Shown here: positions 44,017 through 53,247 of the stretch, piece after piece
Layout: each line of letters starts with the position of its first letter
Position numbering within the stretch: the stretch's first letter is position 1
Assembly (NCBI RefSeq): GCF_001590835.1
Contig: NZ_LTAQ01000001.1
Location: 607,989-671,988, forward strand
Length of the DNA stretch: 64,000 nt
Reading direction: 5' to 3'
Source of the DNA: Bacillus gaemokensis
GTDB lineage: Bacteria; Bacillota; Bacilli; Bacillales; Bacillaceae_G
Notes under the pieces: model-generated
The model's database searches: none
Told to the model about the DNA's origin: nothing
The model's input: the letters and a program-made list of their open reading frames with translations, nothing else
Translations under genes and position numbers: made by a program

Positions 44017-44946
44017 TTAGTAAACCGTTTCTTTAAAGAAGAATCCTGTATCTAACGGACGATTTACTGGTTGAATTTGTTCTATCTCTTTATATAAATC
44101 GTCTTTCACGTCATAATACGCATCGCGATCTTCTACACATAAATCAATAGCTTTACGATATTTCTTTGTCACTTGGGTAATGTATTCAGAGCTTTTTAAT
44201 ACCCCGTCAATCTTCAAGCTATCAATTTCAGCATCAATAAGTTCATCTAACTCATCAATGAAGCAAATATCATTTGGACTCATAATATGAGTCCCATTTT
44301 CATCCTCATAAATTGGATATTTGTTATTACGTTCTGGATCATGTAAAAACATATTCTCTTCGTGCTTTTTCTTTTCAATTTCCAGATTACGATCTTGATA
44401 CTCAAAGTAGTTTCCTACTAATGAACGTTTTGATTGGAACATGCATGTCATACCGTGAATTTGTACTTCTAGCTCTACTTCAGCGTTTTCTTTTAATTCA
44501 ACAATTTCATCTAAGCTTAATTCACGTGCAAGTACAGCACGCTTTGCACCTTTTCGGCCCCAATAGTTACATGTGAACCAGTTCGTTGCTGTCGTTTCTG
44601 TATTCCAATGCATTTGCATGTTTGGCGCTACTTCACGTACAGTCATTAATACCGCTGGGTCTCCAAAAACAACTGCGTCTACATTTACTTCTTGTAAAAA
44701 TGAAACGTAGTCTTTTAATTCTTCTACTTTGTCGTTATGGAACATAGCGTTCATTGCTACGTATACTTTCATACCATTTTCATGTGCAATGCTTACTGCC
44801 TGTTTCACATCATCACGTGAAAACTCCCCTGCTAAACGTAAACCAAACTTTTGTTCACCGATCATTACTGCACTTGCCCCTGCTTTTGCAAGAGGTTCAA
44901 TATCCGCCACCACTCTTGGCGTTACTAACAATTCAGGTTTTTTCAT
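44017..44946 (-). CDS. trhP1: U32-family tRNA hydroxylation protein TrhP1 (YrrN)
   Basis: 309-residue paralogue of TrhP2, sharing the TIM-barrel-like start (KPELLVTPRVVADIEPLAKA, GASAVMIGEQKFGLRLAGEF) and SLKIDGVLKSSEY, but with a shorter C-terminus and only one cysteine (MTCMFQSKRSLVGNY) where TrhP2 has several. It acts with TrhP2 in ho5U34 formation. It follows trmR by 7 bases. Confidence 0.9.
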   Translation of the reverse strand: MKKPELLVTPRVVADIEPLAKAGASAVMIGEQKFGLRLAGEFSRDDVKQAVSIAHENGMKVYVAMNAMFHNDKVEELKDYVSFLQEVNVDAVVFGDPAVLMTVREVAPNMQMHWNTETTATNWFTCNYWGRKGAKRAVLARELSLDEIVELKENAEVELEVQIHGMTCMFQSKRSLVGNYFEYQDRNLEIEKKKHEENMFLHDPERNNKYPIYEDENGTHIMSPNDICFIDELDELIDAEIDSLKIDGVLKSSEYITQVTKKYRKAIDLCVEDRDAYYDVKDDLYKEIEQIQPVNRPLDTGFFFKETVY

Positions 44947-44953
44947 ACCCTTG

Positions 44954-45595
44954 TCACCCTCTCTTTTTACTCACGGCTACTCCATCACCAATTGGGAAAA
45001 TGGTTGTGTCATATCCTTCATGGTTCATAAGCCATTCATTGTACGTCTTAATACGACGAATCAAACCACGTGTACGTCTATTTTCGATTTTCTCTTTTGT
45101 CGTTACAAGTCCATGGTACATAACATTATCTGAAATAATGACACCACCAGGATTTAATAATGGCTCATATAAGTCAAAGAAACGACGGTATTGTCCTTTT
45201 GCTGCATCAATAAAAATAACGTCGAATGTTCCATGTTCCTTCACTTGTTCGCCCGTTTCTAATGCATCTCCATAAATAACTGAAATGCGTTCTTTCACAG
45301 AAGAACGCTCTATATATTCAAGTGCTTTTTCATATCGATCGCTATTGCGTTCTACTGTCACAATACGCGAATTTGGAATTGCTTGCATCATACGAATACT
45401 AGAATAACCAATCGCTGTTCCAAGTTCTAATATACTTGTTGGTCCAATTAACCGTAAGAATTGCAACATAAATTCCATCCCAAGACGATCCATAATTGGC
45501 ACATGATTTTCACTTGCGTACTGTTCCATTTCAAGAATAAGTTTATCTTTCGGATCAATAAATGATAATAGGTACTCGTTAACTGCATCCTCCAT
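44954..45595 (-). CDS. trmR: tRNA 5-hydroxyuridine methyltransferase TrmR (YrrM)
   Basis: 213-residue class I O-methyltransferase of the catechol-O-methyltransferase-like family. SAM motif I is SILELGTAIGYSSIRM near 67, metal/SAM motif is VIFIDAAKGQYRRFFDLYEP and IISDNVMYHG. It converts ho5U34 made by TrhP1/TrhP2 to mo5U34, which widens wobble decoding. First gene of the trmR-trhP1-trhP2(-udk) operon, with GGAGGA before the ATG. Confidence 0.92.
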   Translation of the reverse strand: MEDAVNEYLLSFIDPKDKLILEMEQYASENHVPIMDRLGMEFMLQFLRLIGPTSILELGTAIGYSSIRMMQAIPNSRIVTVERNSDRYEKALEYIERSSVKERISVIYGDALETGEQVKEHGTFDVIFIDAAKGQYRRFFDLYEPLLNPGGVIISDNVMYHGLVTTKEKIENRRTRGLIRRIKTYNEWLMNHEGYDTTIFPIGDGVAVSKKRG

Positions 45596-45767
45596 AAATG
45601 GTCCTCCTTATTTACATGGAGAAGTGCCTCTATGACGTGTCAGTCTTTGTCTTTTCACACATAGAATGCAATAAAAATACAAGCCAGCTTTACCCTTAGC
45701 TTGTACGTCCCGTTTTGATATTAAAAACGATTCTTCTGCCAGTTTTTAACCCGATATATTTTACCAT

Positions 45768-45805
45768 AAAAAAGAGGGATATGCGACCCTTTTCGCTCTC
45801 CCTCC
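45768..45805 (-). terminator. mltG terminator
   Basis: Imperfect hairpin with GAGGGA (45774-45779)/TCCCTC (45799-45804) and inner GCG/CGC, followed by TTTTTT on the minus strand. Confidence 0.65.
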
Positions 45806-45810
45806 TATTT

Positions 45811-46881
45811 TCATTTCTTTTGCGTAATATATTTTTGTTTTAAAGTATTATGTTCTTCTAGTGTTTTAGCATAATACACTTCACCACTTGGTGCTGCTAA
45901 GAAATAGTAATAATCTGTTTGAGCAGGTTCTAACGCTGCTTGTACAGAATGTTTCCCAGAGTTCGCAATTGGTCCAACTGGCAACCCTTTTACAAAATAC
46001 GTATTATAAGGCGAATTCACTTTTAAATCTTCATATAAGACACGTTGTTTATGTTTTCCAAGCGCATATAATACTGTCGGATCTGTTTGTAATGGCATTC
46101 CTTTCGCTAACCGATTATAAAAGACGCTAGAAACCTTTTGACGATCCGTAAACCCAGTCGCCTCTTCTTCAATTAAAGAAGATAGTGTTAATAGCTGATG
46201 AACGTCTAACTGTTTTTCTTTCATTTTCGCTTCATTTTGAACAATTAGGGCATTTGTTTTCTCAAGCATCACCGTCACAATTTCTTCTAAAGCTGTATCT
46301 TTTTTATAGAAAGAATATGTTGCTGGATATAAATAGCCTTCTAACGGATATTTAATATTGCCATCAAAAATTTTATTCGTTAATAATACGGGATATTTTT
46401 GCTGCATCTTTTGAACAAATGCCTTATCGTTTAATTGGCGAACAACATCTTCCTTTTTCCATTTCAGTTCCTTCGCAATCATATCGGCGATTTCAACAAC
46501 TTGTGCGCCTTCTTTAATCGTCAATTTATATGCAACTGGACGATGTACATTACCTGATGACATTTGTTCCATTACATCATCCACACTCATCGATGAATTT
46601 AATAAATATGTACCAGCTTGCAAGTTTTTAGATTTTGCTTTGGCATAAAAGCTAAATACTGTACCATTTTTAATAGCACCTTTTTCTTCCAAAACCTCTC
46701 CAATTTTACTTGTTGATGACCCTTTTGGAATTTCTACTTCAATTTCTTTTTTATTTCCACTATCCACTGGTTGTAACGCGGATGAAATATATGCATAGAC
46801 TGAACCGCAAACTACAATTAGTGCAATAATAACAATTAAAAGCCCACGTCTATACTTCTTCTTCGCTTGATTTTCTAACAA
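45811..46881 (-). CDS. mltG: endolytic murein transglycosylase MltG (YrrL)
   Basis: 356 residues. One N-terminal membrane helix (about 12-30), a LysM-like region (KLTIKEGAQVVEIADMIAKE near 121) and a YceG catalytic domain with active Glu in LSSLIEEEATGFTDRQKVSS and YNRLAKGMPLQTDPTVLYAL. It cuts nascent glycan strands at the outer membrane face and sets chain length. Lies between yrzB and trmR with about 215 bases of spacer on each side. Confidence 0.93.
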   Translation of the reverse strand: MLENQAKKKYRRGLLIVIIALIVVCGSVYAYISSALQPVDSGNKKEIEVEIPKGSSTSKIGEVLEEKGAIKNGTVFSFYAKAKSKNLQAGTYLLNSSMSVDDVMEQMSSGNVHRPVAYKLTIKEGAQVVEIADMIAKELKWKKEDVVRQLNDKAFVQKMQQKYPVLLTNKIFDGNIKYPLEGYLYPATYSFYKKDTALEEIVTVMLEKTNALIVQNEAKMKEKQLDVHQLLTLSSLIEEEATGFTDRQKVSSVFYNRLAKGMPLQTDPTVLYALGKHKQRVLYEDLKVNSPYNTYFVKGLPVGPIANSGKHSVQAALEPAQTDYYYFLAAPSGEVYYAKTLEEHNTLKQKYITQKK

Positions 46882-47060
46882 AGTTCTTCCTCCTTATTCA
46901 ATTGTAGACCATATGTATCTACTCTATACAGCATCCTACAAAATCGCGACAAATACACCTATCGTTTCTAGACAGGCATTTTATTTTTTCTGCAATCCGT
47001 CTTATTATACTATAAACAATTATGTAGTTTCGACAAAAAATCTGTCATTTTGCACATGAA
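46882..47060. other. spacer upstream of mltG
   Basis: About 180 bases, AT-rich, with the mltG ribosome site (AGGAGG) at its edge. No further structure was recognised. Confidence 0.45.
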
Positions 47061-47063
47061 TAA

Positions 47064-47099
47064 AAAAAAGATGGACTGTATGCACAGCCCATCTTTTAA
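47064..47099 (-). terminator. yrzB terminator
   Basis: Stem AAAAGATGG (47066-47074)/CCATCTTTT (47089-47097) with an inner CTGT/ACAG extension and T tract. Confidence 0.82.
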
Positions 47100-47104
47100 A
47101 TGAA

Positions 47105-47398
47105 TTACTCTTGACCTTCTTCTTCTTCAGCAAGCGTGTTAAACATTTCTTGCACCATTTCCCACTCTTCTTCAGATTCGATCGGAAGTAATGTTCCACC
47201 TGACTCTTCTTCATTTTGCTCAAAAGCCATTGCGTCATAAATTTGCTCGCCATCTTCGTCAACCTCACCGATTGGAGAGAAGACTACATAAGATTTCTTG
47301 CCAAATTTTTCAGCATCAAAAGTGAAAATAATTTCACATAAATGTTCGTTTCCTTTTTCGTCTACAATTGTAATTTGATTTTCTTCCATTCTGGTCAC
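47105..47398 (-). CDS. yrzB: YrzB-like protein (DUF1292)
   Basis: 97-residue very acidic protein (ITIVDEKGNEHLCEIIFTFD, YVVFSPIGEVDEDGEQIYDA, ending AEEEEGQE) of the DUF1292 family. The function is unknown. It is last in the alaS-linked ireB-ruvX-yrzB operon, starting 4 bases after ruvX. Confidence 0.92.
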   Translation of the reverse strand: MTRMEENQITIVDEKGNEHLCEIIFTFDAEKFGKKSYVVFSPIGEVDEDGEQIYDAMAFEQNEEESGGTLLPIESEEEWEMVQEMFNTLAEEEEGQE

Positions 47399-47401
47399 CT
47401 C

Positions 47402-47815
47402 TTATTTGCTATCTAAATATCCTTGTAAAATCACGACTGCTGCCATCTTATCAATGACTTGCTTTCGTTTTTTTCGGCTTACATCAGCCGAAATGAGCAG
47501 ACGTTCGGCTGCCATTGTTGACAGACGCTCATCCCACAGTACAACTTCCAATTGTAACAGCTCCCGTAGGCTTTGTGCAAATTGTTGGCAAGCTTCACCA
47601 CGTGGTCCAATTGTACCATTCATGTTTTTTGGCAATCCTACTACTATCTTGTCCACATTGTACTGTTTTACTAACTCAGAAATACGATCAAAACCGAAAT
47701 TTCCTCGTTCTTCATTGATTTTAATCGTTTCTAAGCCTTGTGCTGTCCAGCCCATTTCATCACTGATCGCAACACCTACTGTTTTTGTACCAACATCTAA
47801 ACCTAATATCCGCAT
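47402..47815 (-). CDS. ruvX: RuvX/YqgF-family Holliday junction resolvase-like nuclease
   Basis: 137 residues with an RNase H-like fold: [20 protein letters not shown] (4-23, Asp6 metal ligand), VGLPKNMNG near 60 and [20 protein letters not shown] near 95. Members process 16S rRNA ends (YqgF) and resolve junctions in some bacteria. It is between ireB and yrzB, as in B. subtilis yrzL-yrrK-yrzB. Confidence 0.95.
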   Translation of the reverse strand: MRILGLDVGTKTVGVAISDEMGWTAQGLETIKINEERGNFGFDRISELVKQYNVDKIVVGLPKNMNGTIGPRGEACQQFAQSLRELLQLEVVLWDERLSTMAAERLLISADVSRKKRKQVIDKMAAVVILQGYLDSK

Positions 47816-47818
47816 AAA

Positions 47819-48085
47819 CTACTCCTCACGATGATGTTTCAAGTAAGACTTCACAAGCTCTTCAATTAGTTCATCACGCTCTAACTTGCGAATAATGTTT
47901 CGTGCATCTTTATGACGAGGTATGTATGCTGGATCTCCACTTAATAAATAACCGACAATTTGGTTAATCGGATTATACCCTTTTTCTTGAAGTGCATCAT
48001 ACACAGTTAAAAGTACATCATTTACATGGACACTCTGTTTTTCATCTTGAAAGTTAAACTTCATTGTTTTATCAAAACCGTCCAT
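47819..48085 (-). CDS. ireB: IreB-family regulatory phosphoprotein (YrzL, UPF0297)
   Basis: 88 residues from the ATG at 48085 after GAGGTG. Highly conserved, [20 protein letters not shown]... [20 protein letters not shown]. IreB is phosphorylated by the PASTA kinase IreK in Enterococcus and tunes cephalosporin resistance; the same role in Bacillus is inference. First gene of the ireB-ruvX-yrzB unit downstream of alaS. Confidence 0.93.
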   Translation of the reverse strand: MDGFDKTMKFNFQDEKQSVHVNDVLLTVYDALQEKGYNPINQIVGYLLSGDPAYIPRHKDARNIIRKLERDELIEELVKSYLKHHREE

Positions 48086-48163
48086 TTTAAGCACCTCACT
48101 TATAAGTAGTAAGTATAGGGAGAAGAATCTCTCCTCCCCCTACTATTGTACACTACTCTCTTA

Positions 48164-50806
48164 TTATTTTGAAACAGATTTAACGTACTCTTCTACAACT
48201 GCTAACGCTTCATCCACTTGTGCTGGATTTTTACCGCCTGCTTGAGCCATGTCAGGACGGCCTCCACCGCCTCCACCACAGCGAGAAGCAACTTCTTTCA
48301 CAAGTTTACCTGCATGGTAACCTTGGCTAATTAAATCTTTCGTTACACCTGCTAAGATATTTACTTTATCATCGTTTACAGCTACTAATACAACAACCGC
48401 AGACTCTAATTTATTTTTAAGGTCGTCCATCATTGTACGTAAGTTATTCATATCTGCAACATTTACTTTTGTTGCTAATACATTCACTCCATCAACTGTA
48501 CGTACTGAATCTGTTAAGTTTCCTGCTTCAATATTGCTCAATTTAGCAGCAAGAGATTCGTTCTCTTTTTGAAGTTGTTTCACTTCTGCAAATAGGCCAT
48601 CTACTCTTGTTAAAATATCTTTCGGATTTGTTTTCATTTTTCCTGCAGCTTCTTTTAACAACCCTACTTGATCGTTCATTAGTTCGTATGCAGATTTACC
48701 TGTTACTGCCTCAATACGGCGCGTTCCTGCTCCGATACCTGACTCAGCAACAATTTTGAAAATACCGATAGATGCTGTGTTATCAACATGGCAACCACCA
48801 CAAAGTTCTAAGCTGTAATCGCCAACTTGAACAACGCGTACAACATCTCCGTATTTTTCACCGAATAATGCCATTGCACCCATTTCTTTTGCTTCTTCAA
48901 TTGATTTTTGAGAAATGGCAACATCAATACTTTCCCAAATTTTCTCGTTTACAATACGCTCAATTTTTTCTAATTCGTCAGCTTGTACTTGACCGAAGTG
49001 AGAGAAGTCAAAGCGTAAACGTTCTGATGTTACAAGGGAACCAGCTTGGTTAACATGCGTTCCAAGTACATCTTTTAATGCTTGGTGCAAAATATGCGTC
49101 GCCGTATGGTTTTTCACAACACTGCTACGGTTTTTCGTATCAATAACAGCTTTAACTGCAGCCTCTTTCGTTAATGTTCCTTCTTCTACAACCACTTTGT
49201 GTAAGTTTTGACCATTTGGTGCTTTTTGTACGTCTTTTACAAGAACTTTTACACCGTCAGCAAGAAGATAACCACGGTCTGCAATTTGTCCACCGCTCTC
49301 AGCATAGAATGGTGTTACATCAAGCATTAATTGTCCTTCTTCACCTACTTGCAAGCTATCTGTATATTCGCCGTTCTTTACAAGTGCAACAACATTACTT
49401 TCTGTAGCAACTGTACCGTAACCAACGAATTCACTTGCTACTTTAACTTCTCCGAGTACGCCACCTTGAACTTGCATAGAATCAACATCTTGACGAGCAG
49501 CACGTGCACGCTCACGTTGTTTTTCCATCTCTGCTTCAAAACCTGCATGATCAACTGTCATACCAGCTTCTTCTGCATATTCTTCTGTTAACTCAATTGG
49601 GAATCCGTATGTGTCATATAAACGGAATGCATCTGCTCCAGAAATAACAGTTGTTTTTTCTTCTTTCGCTTTTGCAATCACTTCTGCTAAAATCGCTTCT
49701 CCGTCATGCAGTGTTTCATGGAAACGCTCTTCTTCATTTTTCACAACGCGTGCAATGAAGTCTTTCTTTTCAAGAACTTCTGGATAGAAGTCTTTCATTA
49801 CTTCTCCAACAACCGGTACTAATTCATACATAAATGGACGATTGATGTTTAATTTCTTCGCATAACGTACAGCGCGGCGTAATAAACGACGTAATACATA
49901 GCCACGGCCTTCATTAGAAGGAAGCGCTCCATCACCAACAGCAAATGTTACTGTACGAATATGGTCAGCGATTACTTTAAATGCCATATCTTTTTCTGCA
50001 TCACCATCACGATACTTCTCGCCAGAAATTGATTCTGTTGCACCAATCATTGGCATAAATAGGTCTGTATCAAAGTTTGTAGGTACATCTTGAACGATAG
50101 ATGTCATACGCTCTAGACCCATACCTGTATCGATGTTTTTCTTAGGAAGTGGCGTATATGAGCCATCCGGATTATGATTAAATTGAGAGAATACAAGGTT
50201 CCATACTTCTAAGTAACGCTCGTTTTCTCCGCCTGGATATAATTCTGGGTCACTAAAATCGTTACCGTAAGCTTCACCGCGGTCATAGAAAATTTCTGTA
50301 TTTGGTCCACTTGGTCCTTCTCCAATATCCCAGAAGTTTTCTTCTAAACGAATGATGCGCTCTTTTGGAACGCCCATTTTTTCATTCCAAATTGTAAATG
50401 CTTCTTCATCCTCTGGATGGATCGTAACAGATAGTAATTCTTTTTCGAATCCAATCCATTTGTCGCTTGTTAAAAACTCCCAAGCCCATGTAATTGCTTC
50501 TTCTTTAAAGTAGTCGCCAATTGAGAAGTTTCCTAACATTTCAAAGAATGTATGGTGACGAGCTGTTTTCCCAACGTTTTCAATATCATTTGTACGAATT
50601 GATTTTTGTGCGTTTGTAATACGTGGGTTTTGCGGGATTACACGACCATCAAAATATTTCTTTAATGTCGCTACACCACTGTTGATCCATAAAAGAGATG
50701 GATCCTCGTGCGGAACTAATGATGCACTTGGTTCAATTGCATGCCCTTTTTCCTCAAAAAAGTCTAAAAACATTTGACGAATTTGTGCGCCTGTTAATTG
50801 TTTCAT
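48164..50806 (-). CDS. alaS: alanyl-tRNA synthetase
   Basis: 880 residues. Class II aminoacylation core at the N-terminus ([47 protein letters not shown]). The editing domain carries HTATHILH and CGGCH zinc ligands (about 660-670). A DHHA1 C-terminal domain ends with the Gly-rich [17 protein letters not shown]. It charges tRNA-Ala and clears Ser/Gly mischarges. Its leader is an Ala T-box riboswitch. Confidence 0.97.
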   Translation of the reverse strand: MKQLTGAQIRQMFLDFFEEKGHAIEPSASLVPHEDPSLLWINSGVATLKKYFDGRVIPQNPRITNAQKSIRTNDIENVGKTARHHTFFEMLGNFSIGDYFKEEAITWAWEFLTSDKWIGFEKELLSVTIHPEDEEAFTIWNEKMGVPKERIIRLEENFWDIGEGPSGPNTEIFYDRGEAYGNDFSDPELYPGGENERYLEVWNLVFSQFNHNPDGSYTPLPKKNIDTGMGLERMTSIVQDVPTNFDTDLFMPMIGATESISGEKYRDGDAEKDMAFKVIADHIRTVTFAVGDGALPSNEGRGYVLRRLLRRAVRYAKKLNINRPFMYELVPVVGEVMKDFYPEVLEKKDFIARVVKNEEERFHETLHDGEAILAEVIAKAKEEKTTVISGADAFRLYDTYGFPIELTEEYAEEAGMTVDHAGFEAEMEKQRERARAARQDVDSMQVQGGVLGEVKVASEFVGYGTVATESNVVALVKNGEYTDSLQVGEEGQLMLDVTPFYAESGGQIADRGYLLADGVKVLVKDVQKAPNGQNLHKVVVEEGTLTKEAAVKAVIDTKNRSSVVKNHTATHILHQALKDVLGTHVNQAGSLVTSERLRFDFSHFGQVQADELEKIERIVNEKIWESIDVAISQKSIEEAKEMGAMALFGEKYGDVVRVVQVGDYSLELCGGCHVDNTASIGIFKIVAESGIGAGTRRIEAVTGKSAYELMNDQVGLLKEAAGKMKTNPKDILTRVDGLFAEVKQLQKENESLAAKLSNIEAGNLTDSVRTVDGVNVLATKVNVADMNNLRTMMDDLKNKLESAVVVLVAVNDDKVNILAGVTKDLISQGYHAGKLVKEVASRCGGGGGGRPDMAQAGGKNPAQVDEALAVVEEYVKSVSK

Positions 50807-50844
50807 CTATATTTCCTCCTTTAAGAAATTCCATAAAAAACAAA

Positions 50845-51135
50845 AAACTCCCGTCCCTATAAAAGGGACGAGAGTTAACTCGCGATACCACCCTAATTAT
50901 GAAATAAAAAGCAGAAGCGTCTTGCTTTTAGACGCTGAAGCTAGATTGCATATCATAACAATATGCATTTATTTCATCACCTCATGGTGCCGTAACGTGG
51001 CAAGACGGCAGTGATTAGCTGCTCTCAGGATTAGCGTTCTGTTACCCTTCATTTAAAACTTCTTTCAGCCGATGGAAGTTTCTCTCTAAAAATGGACTGT
51101 AACATACTCGTTCCGTCATCAATTTAAAATCATAC
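50845..51135 (-). promoter_or_regulatory. alaS T-box riboswitch (Ala specifier)
   Basis: On the minus strand the leader shows GAGTA, specifier segment GAACGCTAATCCTGAGAGC with specifier GCT (51035-51033, Ala), T-box AGGGTGGTATCGCG (50894-50881) and terminator stem ACTCTCGTCCCT/AGGGACGGGAGT with a T tract. Uncharged tRNA-Ala should allow read-through into alaS. Confidence 0.95.
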
Positions 51136-51185
51136 ATGATACGTTTTGATATATAAACTTATATAAGTTTATCCTATATGCCAAA

Positions 51186-51214
51186 ATTGTAGCGAATCCG
51201 TTTCCATTTGTCAA
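51186..51214 (-). promoter_or_regulatory. alaS promoter overlapping the yrrI stop
   Basis: TTGACA (51214-51209) and TACAAT (51191-51186) on the minus strand, 17 bases apart. The -35 box contains the TGA stop of the upstream transporter gene. A perfect 20-base palindrome (51153-51172) lies within the first bases of the transcript. Confidence 0.8.
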
Positions 51215-52287
51215 TGTTTCCAAAGCGGCTTTATATGAACAATCACTGTACGTACCACTGCTAAAATAGGGACGGCTATTAAAAGACCTATAATCCCACC
51301 AATTTCCCCTCCAATAAGAAGAGCGAGCATAATAATAACTGGGTGCATACGTAATGATTTCCCCACAATATACGGTGATAGAATGTTACTTTCAACAAAT
51401 TGTAAAATCGCAAGTGCGATACCTGCTTTGATAAAAAGATTCGTGGATATCGTCGCTGCAATCATCAAAGTTGGGATTGCACCTAAAATAGGGCCAAAGT
51501 ACGGGATAATGTCTGTAACCCCTACAATAATCCCAAGTAAAAGCGGATACTTCATACCGATAAACCAAAAAGAAAGAGCAGATACTCCTCCTAATACTAA
51601 ACAAACAAATAATTGTCCTCGAATATAACTTCCAAGCGACTTGTCAATTTCCTTTGCTAAAACTTGTCCTGTACTACGCCATTTACTCGGAACAAGTTTC
51701 CAAAAAACATGATAAAACTCCCCATAGTCTTTTAATATGTAAAATACAATGAACGGAATTAAGAAAATAATCAGCAATGAATCCAGTACACCACGCGCTG
51801 TACTCATCACTTTATTTAAAAGCGCTTGTATCTTCGTTTCAATACCGACAAAGATTTGTTTTACTTTCTCATGAATAAAGTCCGGGAAATTCGCAGTCTG
51901 TTCTGTTACTCCATCCATCCAAGAATCATACATTTTCATAAACTGTGGAAACTGCTCATTAATTTCTTGTAACTGTGCAATCACAATCGGTGTTCCTTTA
52001 TAAATCCCATAGCCGAGACCACCAAAAAAGAGAATATAAATAAGCAAAATAGCAAGTGTTCGCGGCATTCCTTTTTCATGTAATTTTTCAATTAAGGGAT
52101 GCAATAAATAGGCAATAAAACACGCAATAAAAAATGGTGTAATCGCTACTTTAAATACGAATATAATTGGTGCCCATAGTGGTTTTATCTTTAAAAAGAC
52201 AAGCAAGCAAAGAAAGACTAATAACAATAAACCTAATCGATAGATCCAAATGATTTTAAGATTCTTCACACGAAAAACCTCCTCCAT
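51211..52287 (-). CDS. yrrI: AI-2E-family membrane transporter (YrrI)
   Basis: 358-residue permease of the AI-2E/PerM (UPF0118) family with about seven or eight hydrophobic segments in two clusters (15-75 and 155-340). Conserved late segments include IIVGVTDIIPYFGPILGAIP and SPYIVGKSLRMHPVIIMLAL. Members export small molecules or act as Na+/H+ antiporters; the substrate here is unknown. It is directly upstream of alaS, as in B. subtilis. Confidence 0.9.
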   Translation of the reverse strand: MEEVFRVKNLKIIWIYRLGLLLLVFLCLLVFLKIKPLWAPIIFVFKVAITPFFIACFIAYLLHPLIEKLHEKGMPRTLAILLIYILFFGGLGYGIYKGTPIVIAQLQEINEQFPQFMKMYDSWMDGVTEQTANFPDFIHEKVKQIFVGIETKIQALLNKVMSTARGVLDSLLIIFLIPFIVFYILKDYGEFYHVFWKLVPSKWRSTGQVLAKEIDKSLGSYIRGQLFVCLVLGGVSALSFWFIGMKYPLLLGIIVGVTDIIPYFGPILGAIPTLMIAATISTNLFIKAGIALAILQFVESNILSPYIVGKSLRMHPVIIMLALLIGGEIGGIIGLLIAVPILAVVRTVIVHIKPLWKH

Positions 52288-52461
52288 CCTTATTTTGAAA
52301 AGAAATAGAGCAGGTTATGTGTAAAACTTTAAAAAAATCACTGGACTAAAATATTTTTATACGGACCATACTGTTTTTAAAAACCTTACATATATTTAAC
52401 ATACTACGGACAACCACTCGGATTTCTATAGAAAATAAAGATTACCGTGAGGGGGAACACT

Positions 52462-52680
52462 ATGACAATTGTTTGGTCTATGTTAATTCTTTCTACACTC
52501 TGTATGATTCTAGAATGGGTATGCATCGGTTTTGGTATTTGGAAAGGATTCTTCACTCGTTCAACGCGAAAAGAACGGGCAAAACAGCTGTGGTATTACG
52601 GGGTACTCGGAATTGGATGCTATGGACTTTCTCATCTTTTTTCAGAAATTGGACTTTTTTATCTATATACAAGCATATAA
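52462..52680 (+). CDS. small membrane protein of unknown function
   Basis: 72 residues: hydrophobic segments 2-28 and 46-70 around a basic loop TRSTRKERAKQLW. The ATG at 52462 follows GAGGGGG. It is the only plus-strand gene in this part and has its own terminator. I do not recognise the family. Confidence 0.72.
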   Translation: MTIVWSMLILSTLCMILEWVCIGFGIWKGFFTRSTRKERAKQLWYYGVLGIGCYGLSHLFSEIGLFYLYTSI

Positions 52681-52710
52681 AAAACTCCCTAATCATAAGG
52701 GAGTTTTTAC
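52681..52710 (+). terminator. terminator
   Basis: Stem AAAACTCCCT (52681-52690)/AGGGAGTTTT (52698-52707) plus T tract, right after the small membrane gene. Confidence 0.85.
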
Positions 52711-52725
52711 ATTTTATCAAAATGA

Positions 52726-52854
52726 TTATAGGTAAGACTTAATCATTTTACGTGCTTTTTTCATATTGCGTTTTGAAAACATATCCTGTTTACGTGCATA
52801 TTTATATGCCGCAGCCCCAACACCTAATGCGATTAATGAATTGCGTACGTTCAA
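52726..52854 (-). CDS. YrzQ-like small basic protein (DUF3918)
   Basis: 42 residues, TTG start 6 bases after GGGGGATT: MNVRNSLIALGVGAAAYKYA then RKQDMFSKRNMKKARKMIKS and YL. A short hydrophobic N-terminus is followed by a Lys/Arg-rich tail. It resembles B. subtilis YrzQ in size, composition and location next to recD2. The function is unknown. Confidence 0.72.
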   Translation of the reverse strand: MNVRNSLIALGVGAAAYKYARKQDMFSKRNMKKARKMIKSYL

Positions 52855-52872
52855 AGTAAATCCCCCTTTTGA

Positions 52873-53061
52873 TTATCCGATGGTCCGTTCATTCTCATCA
52901 AATAAATCATCAAGAGAACTAAGCGAGCCATCTTCTTCTACTTGATGCGTATGGATTTTCCCCTTTGAAACCGATAATTCAATATAACAATTCCAGCAAT
53001 AAAATTGGTTGACACCTATTTTTCCAATGTCTTTCCCTTTACAATTTGGACAACTGAACAT
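52873..53061 (-). CDS. small zinc-ribbon protein
   Basis: 62 residues with a clear zinc ribbon, MFSCPNCKGKDIGKIGVNQF then YCWNCYIELSV (CxxC at 4-7, CxxC at 22-25), and an acidic tail EEDGSLSSLDDLFDENERTIG. It probably binds nucleic acid or protein through the ribbon. It resembles a conserved Bacillus protein beside recD2 (YrzR); I am not certain of the symbol, so none is given. Confidence 0.8.
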   Translation of the reverse strand: MFSCPNCKGKDIGKIGVNQFYCWNCYIELSVSKGKIHTHQVEEDGSLSSLDDLFDENERTIG

Positions 53062-53247
53062 ATGGCTTTCATCTCCTCACAGTCTCCCAGATTCTATTCG
53101 CCATTATGTCCAAACTGTATTCATTTATACATGCTAGAACTATCTAACACTTTCCTCACTTCTGTCTAAGAATCAACTCGAGTGAGTGGAAATCATAATA
53201 ATTCAGTGATTTCCGCAATGAAAGTTTCACTATATAATTTCACCTTG
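53062..53247. other. spacer downstream of recD2
   Basis: 186 bases with an 8-bp hairpin GGAAATCA/TGATTTCC (53189-53215) but no T tract. No frame looks coding. Confidence 0.4.

Noticed and set aside
47020-47268. 82-codon minus-strand frame
   Set aside because: Shifted-frame shadow of yrzB crossing its terminator.
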